From positions 186,001-250,000 of the forward strand of contig NZ_VFOM01000002.1 in assembly GCF_006716125.1 (NCBI RefSeq): DNA of 64,000 nucleotides, given 5' to 3'. Below the pieces are notes generated by a model, which did no database searches, was not told the DNA's origin, and worked only from the letters and a program-made list of their open reading frames with translations. This stretch comes from Homoserinimonas aerilata (lineage in GTDB: Bacteria; Actinomycetota; Actinomycetes; Actinomycetales; Microbacteriaceae). A program made the translations under genes and the position numbers. Shown here piece after piece: positions 19,275 to 27,011 of the stretch (position 1 is its first letter; every line of letters begins with the position of its first letter).

Positions 19275-20648
19275 ATGCCCGAAACTCCCCGCCAGATCCG
19301 CTTCAACGCCTTCGACATGAACTGCGTCGCCCACCAGTCCTCCGGCATGTGGCGGCACCCGCAGGACCGCTCGCGCGACTACAACAAGCTCAGCTACTGG
19401 ACCGAGCTGGCCAAGCTGCTCGAACGCGGCCGCTTCGACGGCATCTTCATCGCGGATGTCCTCGGCACCTACGACGTCTACGGTGACAGCAACGAGGCGC
19501 CCATCAAGCACGGCGCCCAGGTGCCCGTGAACGACCCGCTCATGCTCGTCTCCGCGATGGCCACCGTCACCGAGCACCTCGGATTCGGTGTCACCGCGGG
19601 CACGGCCTACGAGCATCCGTACCCCTTCGCGCGTCGGATGACGACACTCGACCACCTGACAGAAGGCCGCGTCGGCTGGAACGTCGTCACCGGCTACCTG
19701 CCCTCCGCCGCCCGCAACATGGGGCACGACGACCAGATGGAACACGACGAGCGTTACGCGCACGCCGACGAATACCTCGAGGTGCTCTACAAGCTGTGGG
19801 AGGGCTCCTGGGAGGACGACGCCGTCGTCGTCGATCGCGAGGCGGGCGTGTTCACCGACCCGTCGAAGGTGCACGACATCGACCACAAGGGCAAATACTT
19901 CACGGTGCCCGGCATCCACATCTCCGAGCCGTCGCCGCAGCGCACGCCCGTGATCTACCAGGCCGGGGCGTCACCGCGCGGCATCGAGTTCGCGGCGGGC
20001 AACGCCGAAGCCATCTTCGTCGCCTCGCCGACCAAGGAGATCCTGGCGGCGACCGTGAAGCGCATCCGCGACGCCCTCGAGACGGCCGGCCGTGACCGCC
20101 ACTCGGCCCGCATCTACACGCTGCTCACGATCATCACCGACGAGACCCCGGATGCTGCGCGCGCGAAATACGACGAGTACCTGTCGTACGCGAGCGAGGA
20201 GGGCGCGCTCGTCTTCATGTCCGGGTGGATGGGCATCGACCTGTCGCAGTACGACCTGAACGAGCCCGTCGGCAACGTCAAGAGCAACGCCATCCAGTCG
20301 GCCGTGACCAACTTTCAGCAGGCCAACGCCGAAGGCGGCGAATGGACGGTGGGTGACATCGCCCGGCACAGCGCCATCGGCGGGCTCGGCCCCACCATCG
20401 TCGGCTCGGGTGAAGAGATCGCCGACCAGCTGCAGGAGTGGGTCGCCGAGACCGACGTCGACGGCTTCAACATCGCCTACGCGATCACGCCCGGCACCTT
20501 CGAGGATGTCATCAAGCATGTGGTGCCCGTGCTGCAGGCTCGCGGCGCCTACCCCACCGAATATGTGGAGGGCACGCTGCGCCAGAAGCTGCACGGCAAC
20601 GGCGACCGCCTGCCCGCAGAACACAAAGGCGCCCGCTACAAGGTGTAG
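19275..20648 (+). CDS. LLM-class FMNH2-dependent monooxygenase, NtaA/SnaA/DszA family
   Basis: 457-residue bacterial luciferase-like TIM-barrel monooxygenase. The start MPETPRQIRFNAFDMNC and the following WRHPQDRSRDYNKLSYW, GVTAGTAYEHPYPFARRM and GRVGWNVVTGYLPSAARNMG are diagnostic for the NtaA/SnaA/DszA group, which needs a separate flavin reductase. The ATG at 19275 follows GAAAGGTCT; a longer frame from 19203 is not conserved-looking. No flavin reductase is visible in the cluster. Divergent from the two DszC-like genes, it probably acts in the same pathway, possibly releasing sulfite from a sulfone or cleaving a C-N bond. Confidence 0.88.
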   Translation: MPETPRQIRFNAFDMNCVAHQSSGMWRHPQDRSRDYNKLSYWTELAKLLERGRFDGIFIADVLGTYDVYGDSNEAPIKHGAQVPVNDPLMLVSAMATVTEHLGFGVTAGTAYEHPYPFARRMTTLDHLTEGRVGWNVVTGYLPSAARNMGHDDQMEHDERYAHADEYLEVLYKLWEGSWEDDAVVVDREAGVFTDPSKVHDIDHKGKYFTVPGIHISEPSPQRTPVIYQAGASPRGIEFAAGNAEAIFVASPTKEILAATVKRIRDALETAGRDRHSARIYTLLTIITDETPDAARAKYDEYLSYASEEGALVFMSGWMGIDLSQYDLNEPVGNVKSNAIQSAVTNFQQANAEGGEWTVGDIARHSAIGGLGPTIVGSGEEIADQLQEWVAETDVDGFNIAYAITPGTFEDVIKHVVPVLQARGAYPTEYVEGTLRQKLHGNGDRLPAEHKGARYKV

Positions 20649-20723
20649 CGAGCGCCCTTCTCGGCTGCGAAGGGTCGAAATAAGCCCTTCCGCGGCTCAG
20701 GTGGGGAACATAGTGACCACTCG

Positions 20724-20957
20724 CGGGTGGGTGCGGGTGCGAGTGCGGGTGTGCGCTTGCCGCGAGTGGTCGCGGGGGTGCGTGGGTGTGCGCTTGCCGC
20801 GAGTGGTCGCGGGTGTGCGCGGGTGTGCGCTTTCCGCGAGTGGTCGCGGGGGTGTGCGGGTGTGCGCTTGCCGCGAGTGGTCGCGGGGGTGTGCGGGTGT
20901 GCGCTTGCCGCGAGTGGTCGCGGGGGTGTGCGGGTGTGCGCTTGCCGCGAGTGGTCG
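20724..20957. repeat. 37-bp tandem repeat (minisatellite)
   Basis: The core CGCGAGTGGTCG recurs at 20761, 20798, 20835, 20872, 20909 and 20946, an exact 37-bp period. A diverged leading half-unit lies at about 20724-20760. The array is flanked by TGACCACTCGCGGG on the left (20714-20727) and by AGTGGTCGAAAG ... AGAAAGTGACC on the right. Those flanks are the arms of the family B palindrome also seen at 62579-62722. Together with the 16-bp array below, it fills the gene-free stretch 20649-21107. All frames are open through it, so the long ORFs here are artefacts of the period. Confidence 0.92.
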
Positions 20958-21005
20958 AAAGTTGCCTCATGCGCGCGATTTTGGGGGTAGAAAGTGACCA
21001 ATCGC

Positions 21006-21068
21006 GGAGAGGGGCGGGGGCGGAGAGGGGCGGGGGCGGAGAGGGGCGGGGCGGAGAGGGGCGGGGGC
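21006..21068. repeat. 16-bp tandem repeat of a G-rich unit
   Basis: Four copies of GGAGAGGGGCGGGGGC (starts 21006, 21022, 21038 with one base less, and 21053). It is strongly G-rich on the plus strand. It is followed by a direct duplication of GAGTTACATCAGTCC (about 21084 and 21099), the second copy overlapping the 3' end of the padR gene. Confidence 0.88.
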
Positions 21069-21107
21069 AGAGACCGGCTCCGCGAGTTACATCAGTCCTG
21101 AGTTACA

Positions 21108-21719
21108 TCAGTCCGCGAGGATGAGGTAGAGCGCCCGCCGGGTCTCGTCGAGCTTCTCGGCGGCCGCGGCGCGCTGCTCGTCGGTGGCGGAGAGCCTGAA
21201 CTGGTGCACGACGCCCATGAGTTTGCCGATGCTCTCGTGCAGTGCCGTCTCGTGCTCGGAGCGCCCGGGAGTCGCATCCCACGCTTTGGCGAGATCTTCT
21301 GAATGCTCGTCGACGTAGGCGCGGCCGGCATCCGTCAGTTCGAATTCGGTGCGACGCCCGTCGCCGGTGGAGCTGATGAGCTCCTCGTCGACGAGCTGCT
21401 GCAGGGTCGGGTAGACGGAGCCGGGGCTGGGCCGCCACGTGCCGCCCGTCTTCTCGGCGATGGCCTTGATGAGGCCGTAACCGTTGGATGCTCCCTCGCC
21501 GAGCAGCGACAGGATGGCGAGGCGCACATCGCCGCGGCCGGCTCGGCGCTGGCCGCGGGGGCCGAAGCCGCCGCGGGCCCCGAACCCGGGCCCGAAGCCT
21601 TCACGCGGGCCGAAGCCTGCGCCGTGCTCGTGGCCGTGATGGCTGGGGTCGTGGTGGAAGCGTCGCCCGCCGCCTCGGCGGTCGTGCGGGGTGCTGTCTG
21701 TGAAGTGGTGGTTTCTCAT
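21108..21719 (-). CDS. PadR-family regulator with His/Gly-rich N-terminus
   Basis: 203-residue transcriptional regulator. Residues 1-60 are His-, Gly- and Arg-rich (HHDPSHHGHEHG, then repeated GFGPR/GFGAR blocks). The PadR winged helix follows (VRLAILSLLGEGASNGYGLI, then SPGSVYPTLQQLVDEELIS and DGRRTEFELTDAGR), and then a C-terminal dimerisation coil. The closest architecture is the PadR group with low-complexity Gly/His tails. The promoter at 21738-21777 carries GCGATA/TATCGC half-sites, indicating autoregulation. The histidines could bind metal, but that is speculation. The target beyond itself is not evident; the divergent AEC carrier is a candidate. Confidence 0.88.
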   Translation of the reverse strand: MRNHHFTDSTPHDRRGGGRRFHHDPSHHGHEHGAGFGPREGFGPGFGARGGFGPRGQRRAGRGDVRLAILSLLGEGASNGYGLIKAIAEKTGGTWRPSPGSVYPTLQQLVDEELISSTGDGRRTEFELTDAGRAYVDEHSEDLAKAWDATPGRSEHETALHESIGKLMGVVHQFRLSATDEQRAAAAEKLDETRRALYLILAD

Positions 21720-21737
21720 TGAAGTCTTCTCTCGTTT

Positions 21738-21777
21738 GCGATAGCTCGAAGATATATCGCTGACTATCGCTTGTCAA
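21738..21777 (-). promoter_or_regulatory. padR promoter with overlapping operator
   Basis: On the minus strand TTGACA is followed after 17 bases by TATCTT, close to the sigma-A consensus. Half-sites GCGATAG (21738-21744), ATATCGC (21754-21760) and CTATCGC (21764-21770) form overlapping inverted repeats within the promoter. This is an AT-rich island in a GC-rich region and is the expected arrangement for PadR autorepression. Confidence 0.7.
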
Positions 21778-21842
21778 GAATAAATTGTGCGCAGCATCCG
21801 AGCCCGACGGATGCGTCGCCCGCCGTCTGTAAGAATGAACCA

Positions 21843-22763
21843 ATGGTTGGTGTACTGATCGGCTTCGCGATCATCGCGGCGATCATCGGCACCGGTTACG
21901 TCATCGGGCGCATCAACCTGCTCGGCCCGCATGCGCAGCCCGTGCTCGCCCGCCTCGTCTACTTCGTGGCATCCCCGTGCCTGCTGTTCACGATCCTCGC
22001 CGAGGCGAAGGTCGAGAAGCTGTTCTCGCCGCTGCTCGTCGTCTCCCTCGTCGCGGCGCTCGCCGTGTTCGCCGTCTTCCTGCTGGTGGCCGTCGTCTTC
22101 TGGCGCCGAAAGATCCCCGAAGCGGTCATCGGGGCATTCGCGTCCGGCTACGTCAACGCCAACAACATCGGCATCCCCGTCTCCGTCTATGTGCTCGGCG
22201 ACATCAGCGCATCCGCCCCCGTCATCCTGCTGCAGCTGCTCGTGTTCGCCCCCATCGGCCTCGCCGTGCTCGACATGACCACGGGCGGCCCCAGCTCGCT
22301 CGGCAAGATCGCCACCCAGCCGCTGCGCAACCCCATCATCATCGGCTCGCTGCTGGGCGTGATCTTCTCCATCGCCCACATCGAGGTGCCCGAGCCGATC
22401 ATGCAGCCCTTCCACATCATCGGCGGTGCCGCCGTGCCGCTCATGCTCATCAGCTACGGAATCTCGTTGCACGGCCAGAAGATCCTGCAGGCCGGCTCCG
22501 CGCGGCGGGATGTCGTGGTCGCATCCGCGCTCAAACTGATCGTCATGCCCGTCGTCGCGTGGGCGGTCGGCGCGCTCGTCTTCGGGCTGAGCGGCCACGA
22601 ACTGTTCGTCGTGGTGGCGCTCGCGGCACTGCCGGCCGCGCAGAACGTGTTCAACTTCGCGCAGCGCTACAACAGGGGAGAGATCCTCGCCCGCGACACC
22701 GTCTTCGTGACGACACTCGGATCGCTGCCCGTTCTCGTGCTGCTGGCGGCGCTGCTGCACTGA
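21843..22763 (+). CDS. AEC-family transporter (auxin efflux carrier type)
   Basis: 306 residues with about ten membrane segments in two five-helix halves. The protein starts MVGVLIGFAIIAAIIGTGYVIGR. GYVNANNIGIPVSVYVLGD matches the conserved Asn-containing fourth helix of this carrier family, which moves malate, malonate or auxin-like anions. The ATG at 21843 is chosen because the upstream extension is hydrophilic and would cover the padR promoter. It is divergent from padR with about 120 bp between starts, so PadR control is possible. Confidence 0.85.
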   Translation: MVGVLIGFAIIAAIIGTGYVIGRINLLGPHAQPVLARLVYFVASPCLLFTILAEAKVEKLFSPLLVVSLVAALAVFAVFLLVAVVFWRRKIPEAVIGAFASGYVNANNIGIPVSVYVLGDISASAPVILLQLLVFAPIGLAVLDMTTGGPSSLGKIATQPLRNPIIIGSLLGVIFSIAHIEVPEPIMQPFHIIGGAAVPLMLISYGISLHGQKILQAGSARRDVVVASALKLIVMPVVAWAVGALVFGLSGHELFVVVALAALPAAQNVFNFAQRYNRGEILARDTVFVTTLGSLPVLVLLAALLH

Positions 22764-22778
22764 GGGCGATGCTCTCGC

Positions 22779-22839
22779 CCGACACCTCACGACACAGCCG
22801 CCCCTCAGGCGCGTGCAGGTGTGTCGCGAAGTGTCGGGT
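22779..22839. repeat. 61-bp imperfect intergenic palindrome
   Basis: The left arm CCCGACACCTCACGACACA pairs with a right arm whose reverse complement is CCCGACACTTCGCGACACA, two mismatches in 19. It lies between the AEC carrier and the sensor kinase gene, both plus strand. It is similar in size and position to the family A palindromes but unrelated in sequence. Confidence 0.75.
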
Positions 22840-22965
22840 GAACGATGAAGGGGGCGGATGCTCGCCCCGGTCGGCCAGGTCGCCGGCACCCGTACTCCCC
22901 AGGGAGTACGGGCCGCAATCCGCACACCGGATGCCGCGGCCCCGCCGTGTAAGTACGCTGTGAGA

Positions 22966-24210
22966 ATGCGCCGGTCAGAGTGGATGTCCTCGTCGTGGCA
23001 TCACGGCGACGGCTCGCTCGATGACGCCCCTCCCCGCTTCGGCATGCCGCCCGCCGTGCGACTGTGGCTGCCGGTCGTCGTCTCCTTCCTTGTGCAGGTT
23101 CCGGTGGCCGTGTTCCTCACCGTGCGCGCTGCGGACGGCGGTGTGTCGAACCTGCCCGAGTGGCACGGGCCGGGCCCCGAGTGGGTGGCCGCAACCGCCG
23201 AGCTGCCCGTCCTCCTCCTGGGCCTCGCCCTCGCTCTGATCGGGCCTCTCGCCCTCATCGCGGCGCGCAGATTCCCGGGACCGGTCGTCGCGATCGTCGC
23301 CGCCGCAGCATCCGCCGACTTCCTCTTCGCCCCGCCCGCCGGCCCGCCCTATGTGGCGTTCGCCTTCGCGACGATCCTCGGCATCGTGCGGGGTGCCAGC
23401 GCCTGGGTGTTCTCCGCGGTCGCGGCCGCCTGGCTGCTGTGCGTGGTCGGGCCGAGCGTGGTGGGTTCGGCTGCGGCACCGTTCCCGATCGCGGCGCTCA
23501 CCGTCGGGCTGCTCCTCAGCCTCGGAATCGGTGCGGGCATCCGGGGCCGGCGTGAGGGCATCCGCGCCGCCCGCCAGGCATTCGAGCGCAGGCGGGAGGA
23601 CGCCACCCAGCAGGAGCGCGTGCGCATCGCCCGCGAACTGCACGACGTGCTCGCGCACTCGCTGTCGCAGATCTCCGTGCAGGCCGGGGTGGGGCTGCAC
23701 CTCATCGAGCGGCAGCCGGAGAAGGCGGCCGAGGCGCTCGCCAACATCAAACAGACCAGCCGGGTCGCGCTCGACGAGGTGCGCGGCGTGCTCGGGATGC
23801 TGCGCGACGGCGACTCCCCCCTGCTGCCGCAGCCGCAACTGTCGATGGTGCACGAACTCGCCGACACGGCCACCCGCGCAGGGCTTGCGGTCACCCTGGA
23901 CGACAGCATCGAGACGCCGCCGCCGGCCGCAGTGCAGATGGCGCTCTACCGGCTGGTGCAGGAGAGCGTCACCAACGCGGTGCGCCATGCGGAGGCATCC
24001 GCGCTGTCGATCCGGCTCGCGGAGGAGAACGGCGACTACATTGTCGAGATCACCGACGACGGCAGGGGCGCGACGGATGCCGAGGGCCGCGGAATCCTGG
24101 GCATGCGAGAACGCGCCGAACTGCTCGGCGGCACGCTCACGGCGGGCCCCCGCGACGGCGTGCGCGGCTTCCGGGTGCGCGGGAGCATCCCCGTGAGAGG
24201 CGCCCGATGA
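22966..24210 (+). CDS. Sensor histidine kinase, HisKA_3 type
   Basis: 414-residue membrane kinase. Four or five membrane segments (about residues 25-190) are followed by HisKA_3 with the phosphoacceptor in RVRIARELHDVLAHSLSQIS, then an HATPase domain (ESVTNAVRHAEASALS, ITDDGRGATDAEG, GILGMRERAELLGG). The ATG at 22966 is the first start giving a compact N-terminus. The stop overlaps the downstream regulator start (ATGA). The stimulus is unknown; no transporter operon adjoins this pair. Confidence 0.9.
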   Translation: MRRSEWMSSSWHHGDGSLDDAPPRFGMPPAVRLWLPVVVSFLVQVPVAVFLTVRAADGGVSNLPEWHGPGPEWVAATAELPVLLLGLALALIGPLALIAARRFPGPVVAIVAAAASADFLFAPPAGPPYVAFAFATILGIVRGASAWVFSAVAAAWLLCVVGPSVVGSAAAPFPIAALTVGLLLSLGIGAGIRGRREGIRAARQAFERRREDATQQERVRIARELHDVLAHSLSQISVQAGVGLHLIERQPEKAAEALANIKQTSRVALDEVRGVLGMLRDGDSPLLPQPQLSMVHELADTATRAGLAVTLDDSIETPPPAAVQMALYRLVQESVTNAVRHAEASALSIRLAEENGDYIVEITDDGRGATDAEGRGILGMRERAELLGGTLTAGPRDGVRGFRVRGSIPVRGAR

Positions 24211-24869
24211 TCCGGGTCGTCGTCGCGGACGACCAGCAGCTCATCCGGGGCGGCTTCCGCGCGCTGCTCGACTCCGAACCCGACATCGAGGTCGTCGGCG
24301 AGGCGGGCACGGGCCGCGAGGCGCTCGCCGTGGTCGCCCGGGAGCGCCCCGACGTCGTGCTCATGGACATCCGCATGCCCGACGGCGACGGCCTGTGGGC
24401 GACCGAGCAGATCGTCGCAGACAAGAACCTCGCCGCAACGCGCGTCGTGGTGGTCACAACCTTCGAACTGGACGAATACGTGGTGCACGCCATCCGGGCG
24501 GGGGCGAGCGGGTTCCTGGTGAAAGACACCGAGCCGGTCGAACTGATCAGGGCGGTGCGCGTCGTCGCCGGCGGCGAGGCGCTGCTCTCACCGGGCGTCA
24601 CGCGGCGGCTGCTCGAGCGGGTCGCCGGAACGCTGCGACACGACCCGGATGCGACGGCGCTGCACGCGCTGACCGGTCGCGAACGCGAGGTGCTCGCCCT
24701 CGTCGGCGAGGGCCTCACCAACGAGGAGATCGGCGCGCGGCTGTTCCTCAGCCCGCTCACGGCGAAGACGCACGTGTCGCGCATCATGTCGAAGCTCGCC
24801 GCACGCGACCGCGTGCAACTCGTGGTCACGGCCTACGAGACGGGCCTGGTCTCGCCGGGGCGGCAGTAG
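24207..24869 (+). CDS. NarL/LuxR-family response regulator
   Basis: 220 residues: a receiver domain (VVVADDQQLIRGGFRALL, phospho-Asp in VVLMDIRMPDGDG, FLVKDTEPVEL) and a LuxR-type helix-turn-helix (LTGREREVLALVGEGLTNEE). It overlaps the kinase gene by four bases. It is similar in layout to the regulator at 9439-10113 but clearly a different paralogue. Confidence 0.93.
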   Translation: MIRVVVADDQQLIRGGFRALLDSEPDIEVVGEAGTGREALAVVARERPDVVLMDIRMPDGDGLWATEQIVADKNLAATRVVVVTTFELDEYVVHAIRAGASGFLVKDTEPVELIRAVRVVAGGEALLSPGVTRRLLERVAGTLRHDPDATALHALTGREREVLALVGEGLTNEEIGARLFLSPLTAKTHVSRIMSKLAARDRVQLVVTAYETGLVSPGRQ

Positions 24870-24894
24870 CGCCTGGGGCGTATCGCCTGAGCTG

Positions 24895-24954
24895 CGAGGC
24901 GTTTTCGGTGGAATGAGCCTGGAACGGGCGGCTCATTTCGCCGAAAACGCCTCG
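24895..24954. repeat. 60-bp near-perfect intergenic palindrome
   Basis: 24-nt arms beginning CGAGGCGTTTTCGG and ending CCGAAAACGCCTCG with two internal mismatches and a 12-base centre. It follows the response regulator stop by 25 bases and precedes a plus-strand gene. It could act as a terminator hairpin, but there is no T-run. Confidence 0.8.
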
Positions 24955-25113
24955 GACAGAGCTGGCCCCCTGTCGCGGTGGCGGCGCAGGCGGCGGATGC
25001 TCCGCAGAGAGTAGCGGGATTCATCCGGCGGGCAGATTCGCCACAGGGCGGGCGAGACGAGTCTTGGTGAAGCGGGTCGCACAGTGCGGGCCGCCTCATG
25101 AAGGGACACCATC

Positions 25114-25437
25114 GTGCTCACCACATTCACCACAACGCTCGGCCAGGTCGCCGCCGACCACGGGCCGGTCATGGCTCACTGGGCCGGAGGAGGATTCCCC
25201 TGGTTCGTCGTGTTCGTTCCACTGTTCTGGATCGCCGTCTTCGTCGGCCTCTTCGTGTTCGCCGGCCGACGCCGCAGGGAACACTTCGCCCATCGTGAGT
25301 GGAACGCCACCGCCGGAGCACGCGACGCCGAGAAGACGCTCGCGGAGCGCTTCGCTCAGGGCGACATCGACGAGACCGAATACCGCGCCCGCCTCGAGGT
25401 GCTGCGCGCGAACCGGCCTGAGCCGCGCGCCCCGTAG
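25114..25437 (+). CDS. Small membrane protein with SHOCT domain
   Basis: 107 residues. One strong membrane segment (WFVVFVPLFWIAVFVGLFVF) is followed by a cytoplasmic tail ending in a SHOCT domain (AEKTLAERFAQGDIDETEYR, ARLEVLR). SHOCT is a short C-terminal oligomerisation or localisation module found on many bacterial membrane proteins. It starts at GTG 25114. It converges on the exonuclease gene with only 8 bases between stops. Molecular function is unknown. Confidence 0.75.
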   Translation: MLTTFTTTLGQVAADHGPVMAHWAGGGFPWFVVFVPLFWIAVFVGLFVFAGRRRREHFAHREWNATAGARDAEKTLAERFAQGDIDETEYRARLEVLRANRPEPRAP

Positions 25438-25445
25438 CGAGGGGC

Positions 25446-26285
25446 CTAGAAGATCATCGGCCGGTCGTCGTCGTCCTCGGTCTGCACATCGAGGTCGACG
25501 ACGACGGGCACGTGGTCGCTGGGCGCGTCACCCTTGCGCTCGTCGCGGTGGATGCTCGCATCCGTCACCAGGTCGGCGAAGGCATCCGAACCCAGAATGA
25601 AATCGATGCGCATGCCCTCGTTGCGGGGGAACCGCAGCTGCTTGTAGTCCCAGAAGGTGAAACCCTCGGGCACGAGCGGGCGCACAACGTCGCTGAACCC
25701 GGCCGACTCGAAGGCGAAGAACGCGTCACGCTCCGGCTGCGAGATGTGCGTCGAAACCCCGTGCACGAACGACGGGTCACCCATGTCGGCGTCCGTCGGG
25801 GCGACATTGAAATCGCCCATCAGGGCAAGAGGCGACCCCGGATGCGCGGCCAGCCACGCGGCGGCATCGGTGCGCAGGGCGGCCAACCAGTCCAGCTTGT
25901 AGGTGAAGTGCGGGTCGTCGAGCGCGCGGCCGTTGGGCACGTAGAGGCTCCACAGTCGCACCCCCTCGACGGTGACTCCCAGCGCGCGCGCCTCGAGCGG
26001 AGCATCCGGGCCCTCATGGCCCTTCAGGAATCCGGGCTGCCCGGCGAAGCTCGTCGCCACATCCTCCATCGGGAGGCGACTCGCGAAGGCGACACCGTTC
26101 CACTGGTTGAGGCCGTGCGCGTGCACCTGGTAGCCGGCCTCCTCGAAGGCCTCGAGGGGGAACTGCTCAGGCTTGCACTTGATCTCCTGCATGCCGAGCA
26201 CGTCGACATCCTCGCGGAGCAGCCAGTCGACGACCCGGCCGTGACGGGTGCGGATGGAGTTCACATTCCAGGTGGCGACGCGCAT
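25446..26285 (-). CDS. xth: Exodeoxyribonuclease III / AP endonuclease
   Basis: 279-residue endonuclease/exonuclease/phosphatase-fold DNA repair enzyme that incises at abasic sites. Visible motifs are MRVATWNVNSIRTR, the metal-binding Glu in LGMQEIKCKPEQFP, GDFNVAPTDADM, RIDFILGSDAF and the catalytic DHVPVVVDLD. The ATG at 26285 is placed at the canonical MRVATWN; the longer frame from 26402 is unsupported. The C-terminus is acidic (TEDDDDRPMIF). Confidence 0.92.
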   Translation of the reverse strand: MRVATWNVNSIRTRHGRVVDWLLREDVDVLGMQEIKCKPEQFPLEAFEEAGYQVHAHGLNQWNGVAFASRLPMEDVATSFAGQPGFLKGHEGPDAPLEARALGVTVEGVRLWSLYVPNGRALDDPHFTYKLDWLAALRTDAAAWLAAHPGSPLALMGDFNVAPTDADMGDPSFVHGVSTHISQPERDAFFAFESAGFSDVVRPLVPEGFTFWDYKQLRFPRNEGMRIDFILGSDAFADLVTDASIHRDERKGDAPSDHVPVVVDLDVQTEDDDDRPMIF

Positions 26286-26324
26286 GCTCCCAACGCTACC
26301 GAACCCGCGAGCCACAAGAGCCGC

Positions 26325-26380
26325 TCGAGTACGCCAATCGGATGCTCCGGCCGGTCGTGAAGAGCAGAATCGCGTACTTG
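26325..26380. repeat. Possible degenerate family A palindrome upstream of pyrE
   Basis: CGAGTACGCCAATC at the left and a right end whose reverse complement is CAAGTACGCGATTC: three mismatches in 14. It is 56 bp long and lies in the 175-bp divergent region between xth and pyrE. It resembles the AGTACGC-type end of family A but has lost part of the outer arm, so the assignment is tentative. Confidence 0.4.
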
Positions 26381-26459
26381 ACGTACCCAGATGGCCTGTC
26401 ACGGGCCGCCGCCACCGGAGAACATGCCCTCAGGCTATTGCCCCCGGTAGAATCGCCGG

Positions 26460-27011
26460 GTGACGGATGCCAGAACCCAGCTCATCGACTTCATCAAGGC
26501 CGACGCGGTCTTCCACGGCGACTTCACGCTCACGAGTGGCAAGAAGGCCAGCTACTACGTGGACCTGCGCAAGGTGAGCCTCGACCACAGGGTTGCCCCG
26601 CTCATCGGCCAGGTCATGCTCGACCTCATCGCCGAAGTGCCCGATGTTGCCGCCGTCGGGGGCATGACCATGGGGGCCGACCCCATCGCATCCGCCGTTC
26701 TGCATCAGGGTGCCGCCCGCGGTCTCGCCTACGACGCCTTTGTGGTGCGCAAGCAGCCGAAGGACCACGGGCGTGGCCGTCAGGTCGAGGGTCCGGATGT
26801 CTCGGGTCGCCGCGTCATCGTGCTCGAGGACACCTCGACGACGGGTGGCTCACCGCTCGCCGCCGCGGAGGCACTCGAGAAGGTGGGCGCCCAGATCGTC
26901 GCCGTCGCTGTCGTCGTCGACCGCGCCACGGGGGCCAAAGAGGTCATCGAGGCTGCCGGCTACCGGTATCTCGCCGCCATCTCGCTGGGTGATCTCGGGC
27001 TCGAGCCATGA
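26460..27011 (+). CDS. pyrE: Orotate phosphoribosyltransferase
   Basis: Forms OMP from orotate and PRPP in pyrimidine synthesis. 183 residues. FTLTSGKKASYYVDLR is the N-terminal OPRTase signature, VRKQPKDHGRGRQVEG the flexible catalytic loop, and RVIVLEDTSTTGGSPL the PRPP-binding motif. It starts at GTG 26460. The stop overlaps the next gene's ATG (GAGCCATGA), suggesting coupling with the downstream membrane protein. Confidence 0.92.
   Translation: MTDARTQLIDFIKADAVFHGDFTLTSGKKASYYVDLRKVSLDHRVAPLIGQVMLDLIAEVPDVAAVGGMTMGADPIASAVLHQGAARGLAYDAFVVRKQPKDHGRGRQVEGPDVSGRRVIVLEDTSTTGGSPLAAAEALEKVGAQIVAVAVVVDRATGAKEVIEAAGYRYLAAISLGDLGLEP

Noticed and set aside
20724..20957. CRISPR array
   Set aside because: The 37-bp units follow each other without unique spacers and there are no cas genes; it is a minisatellite.
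20353..20997. Open frames across the 37-bp repeat
   Set aside because: A period not causing stops yields open frames on both strands; the translations are simple repeats without RBS.
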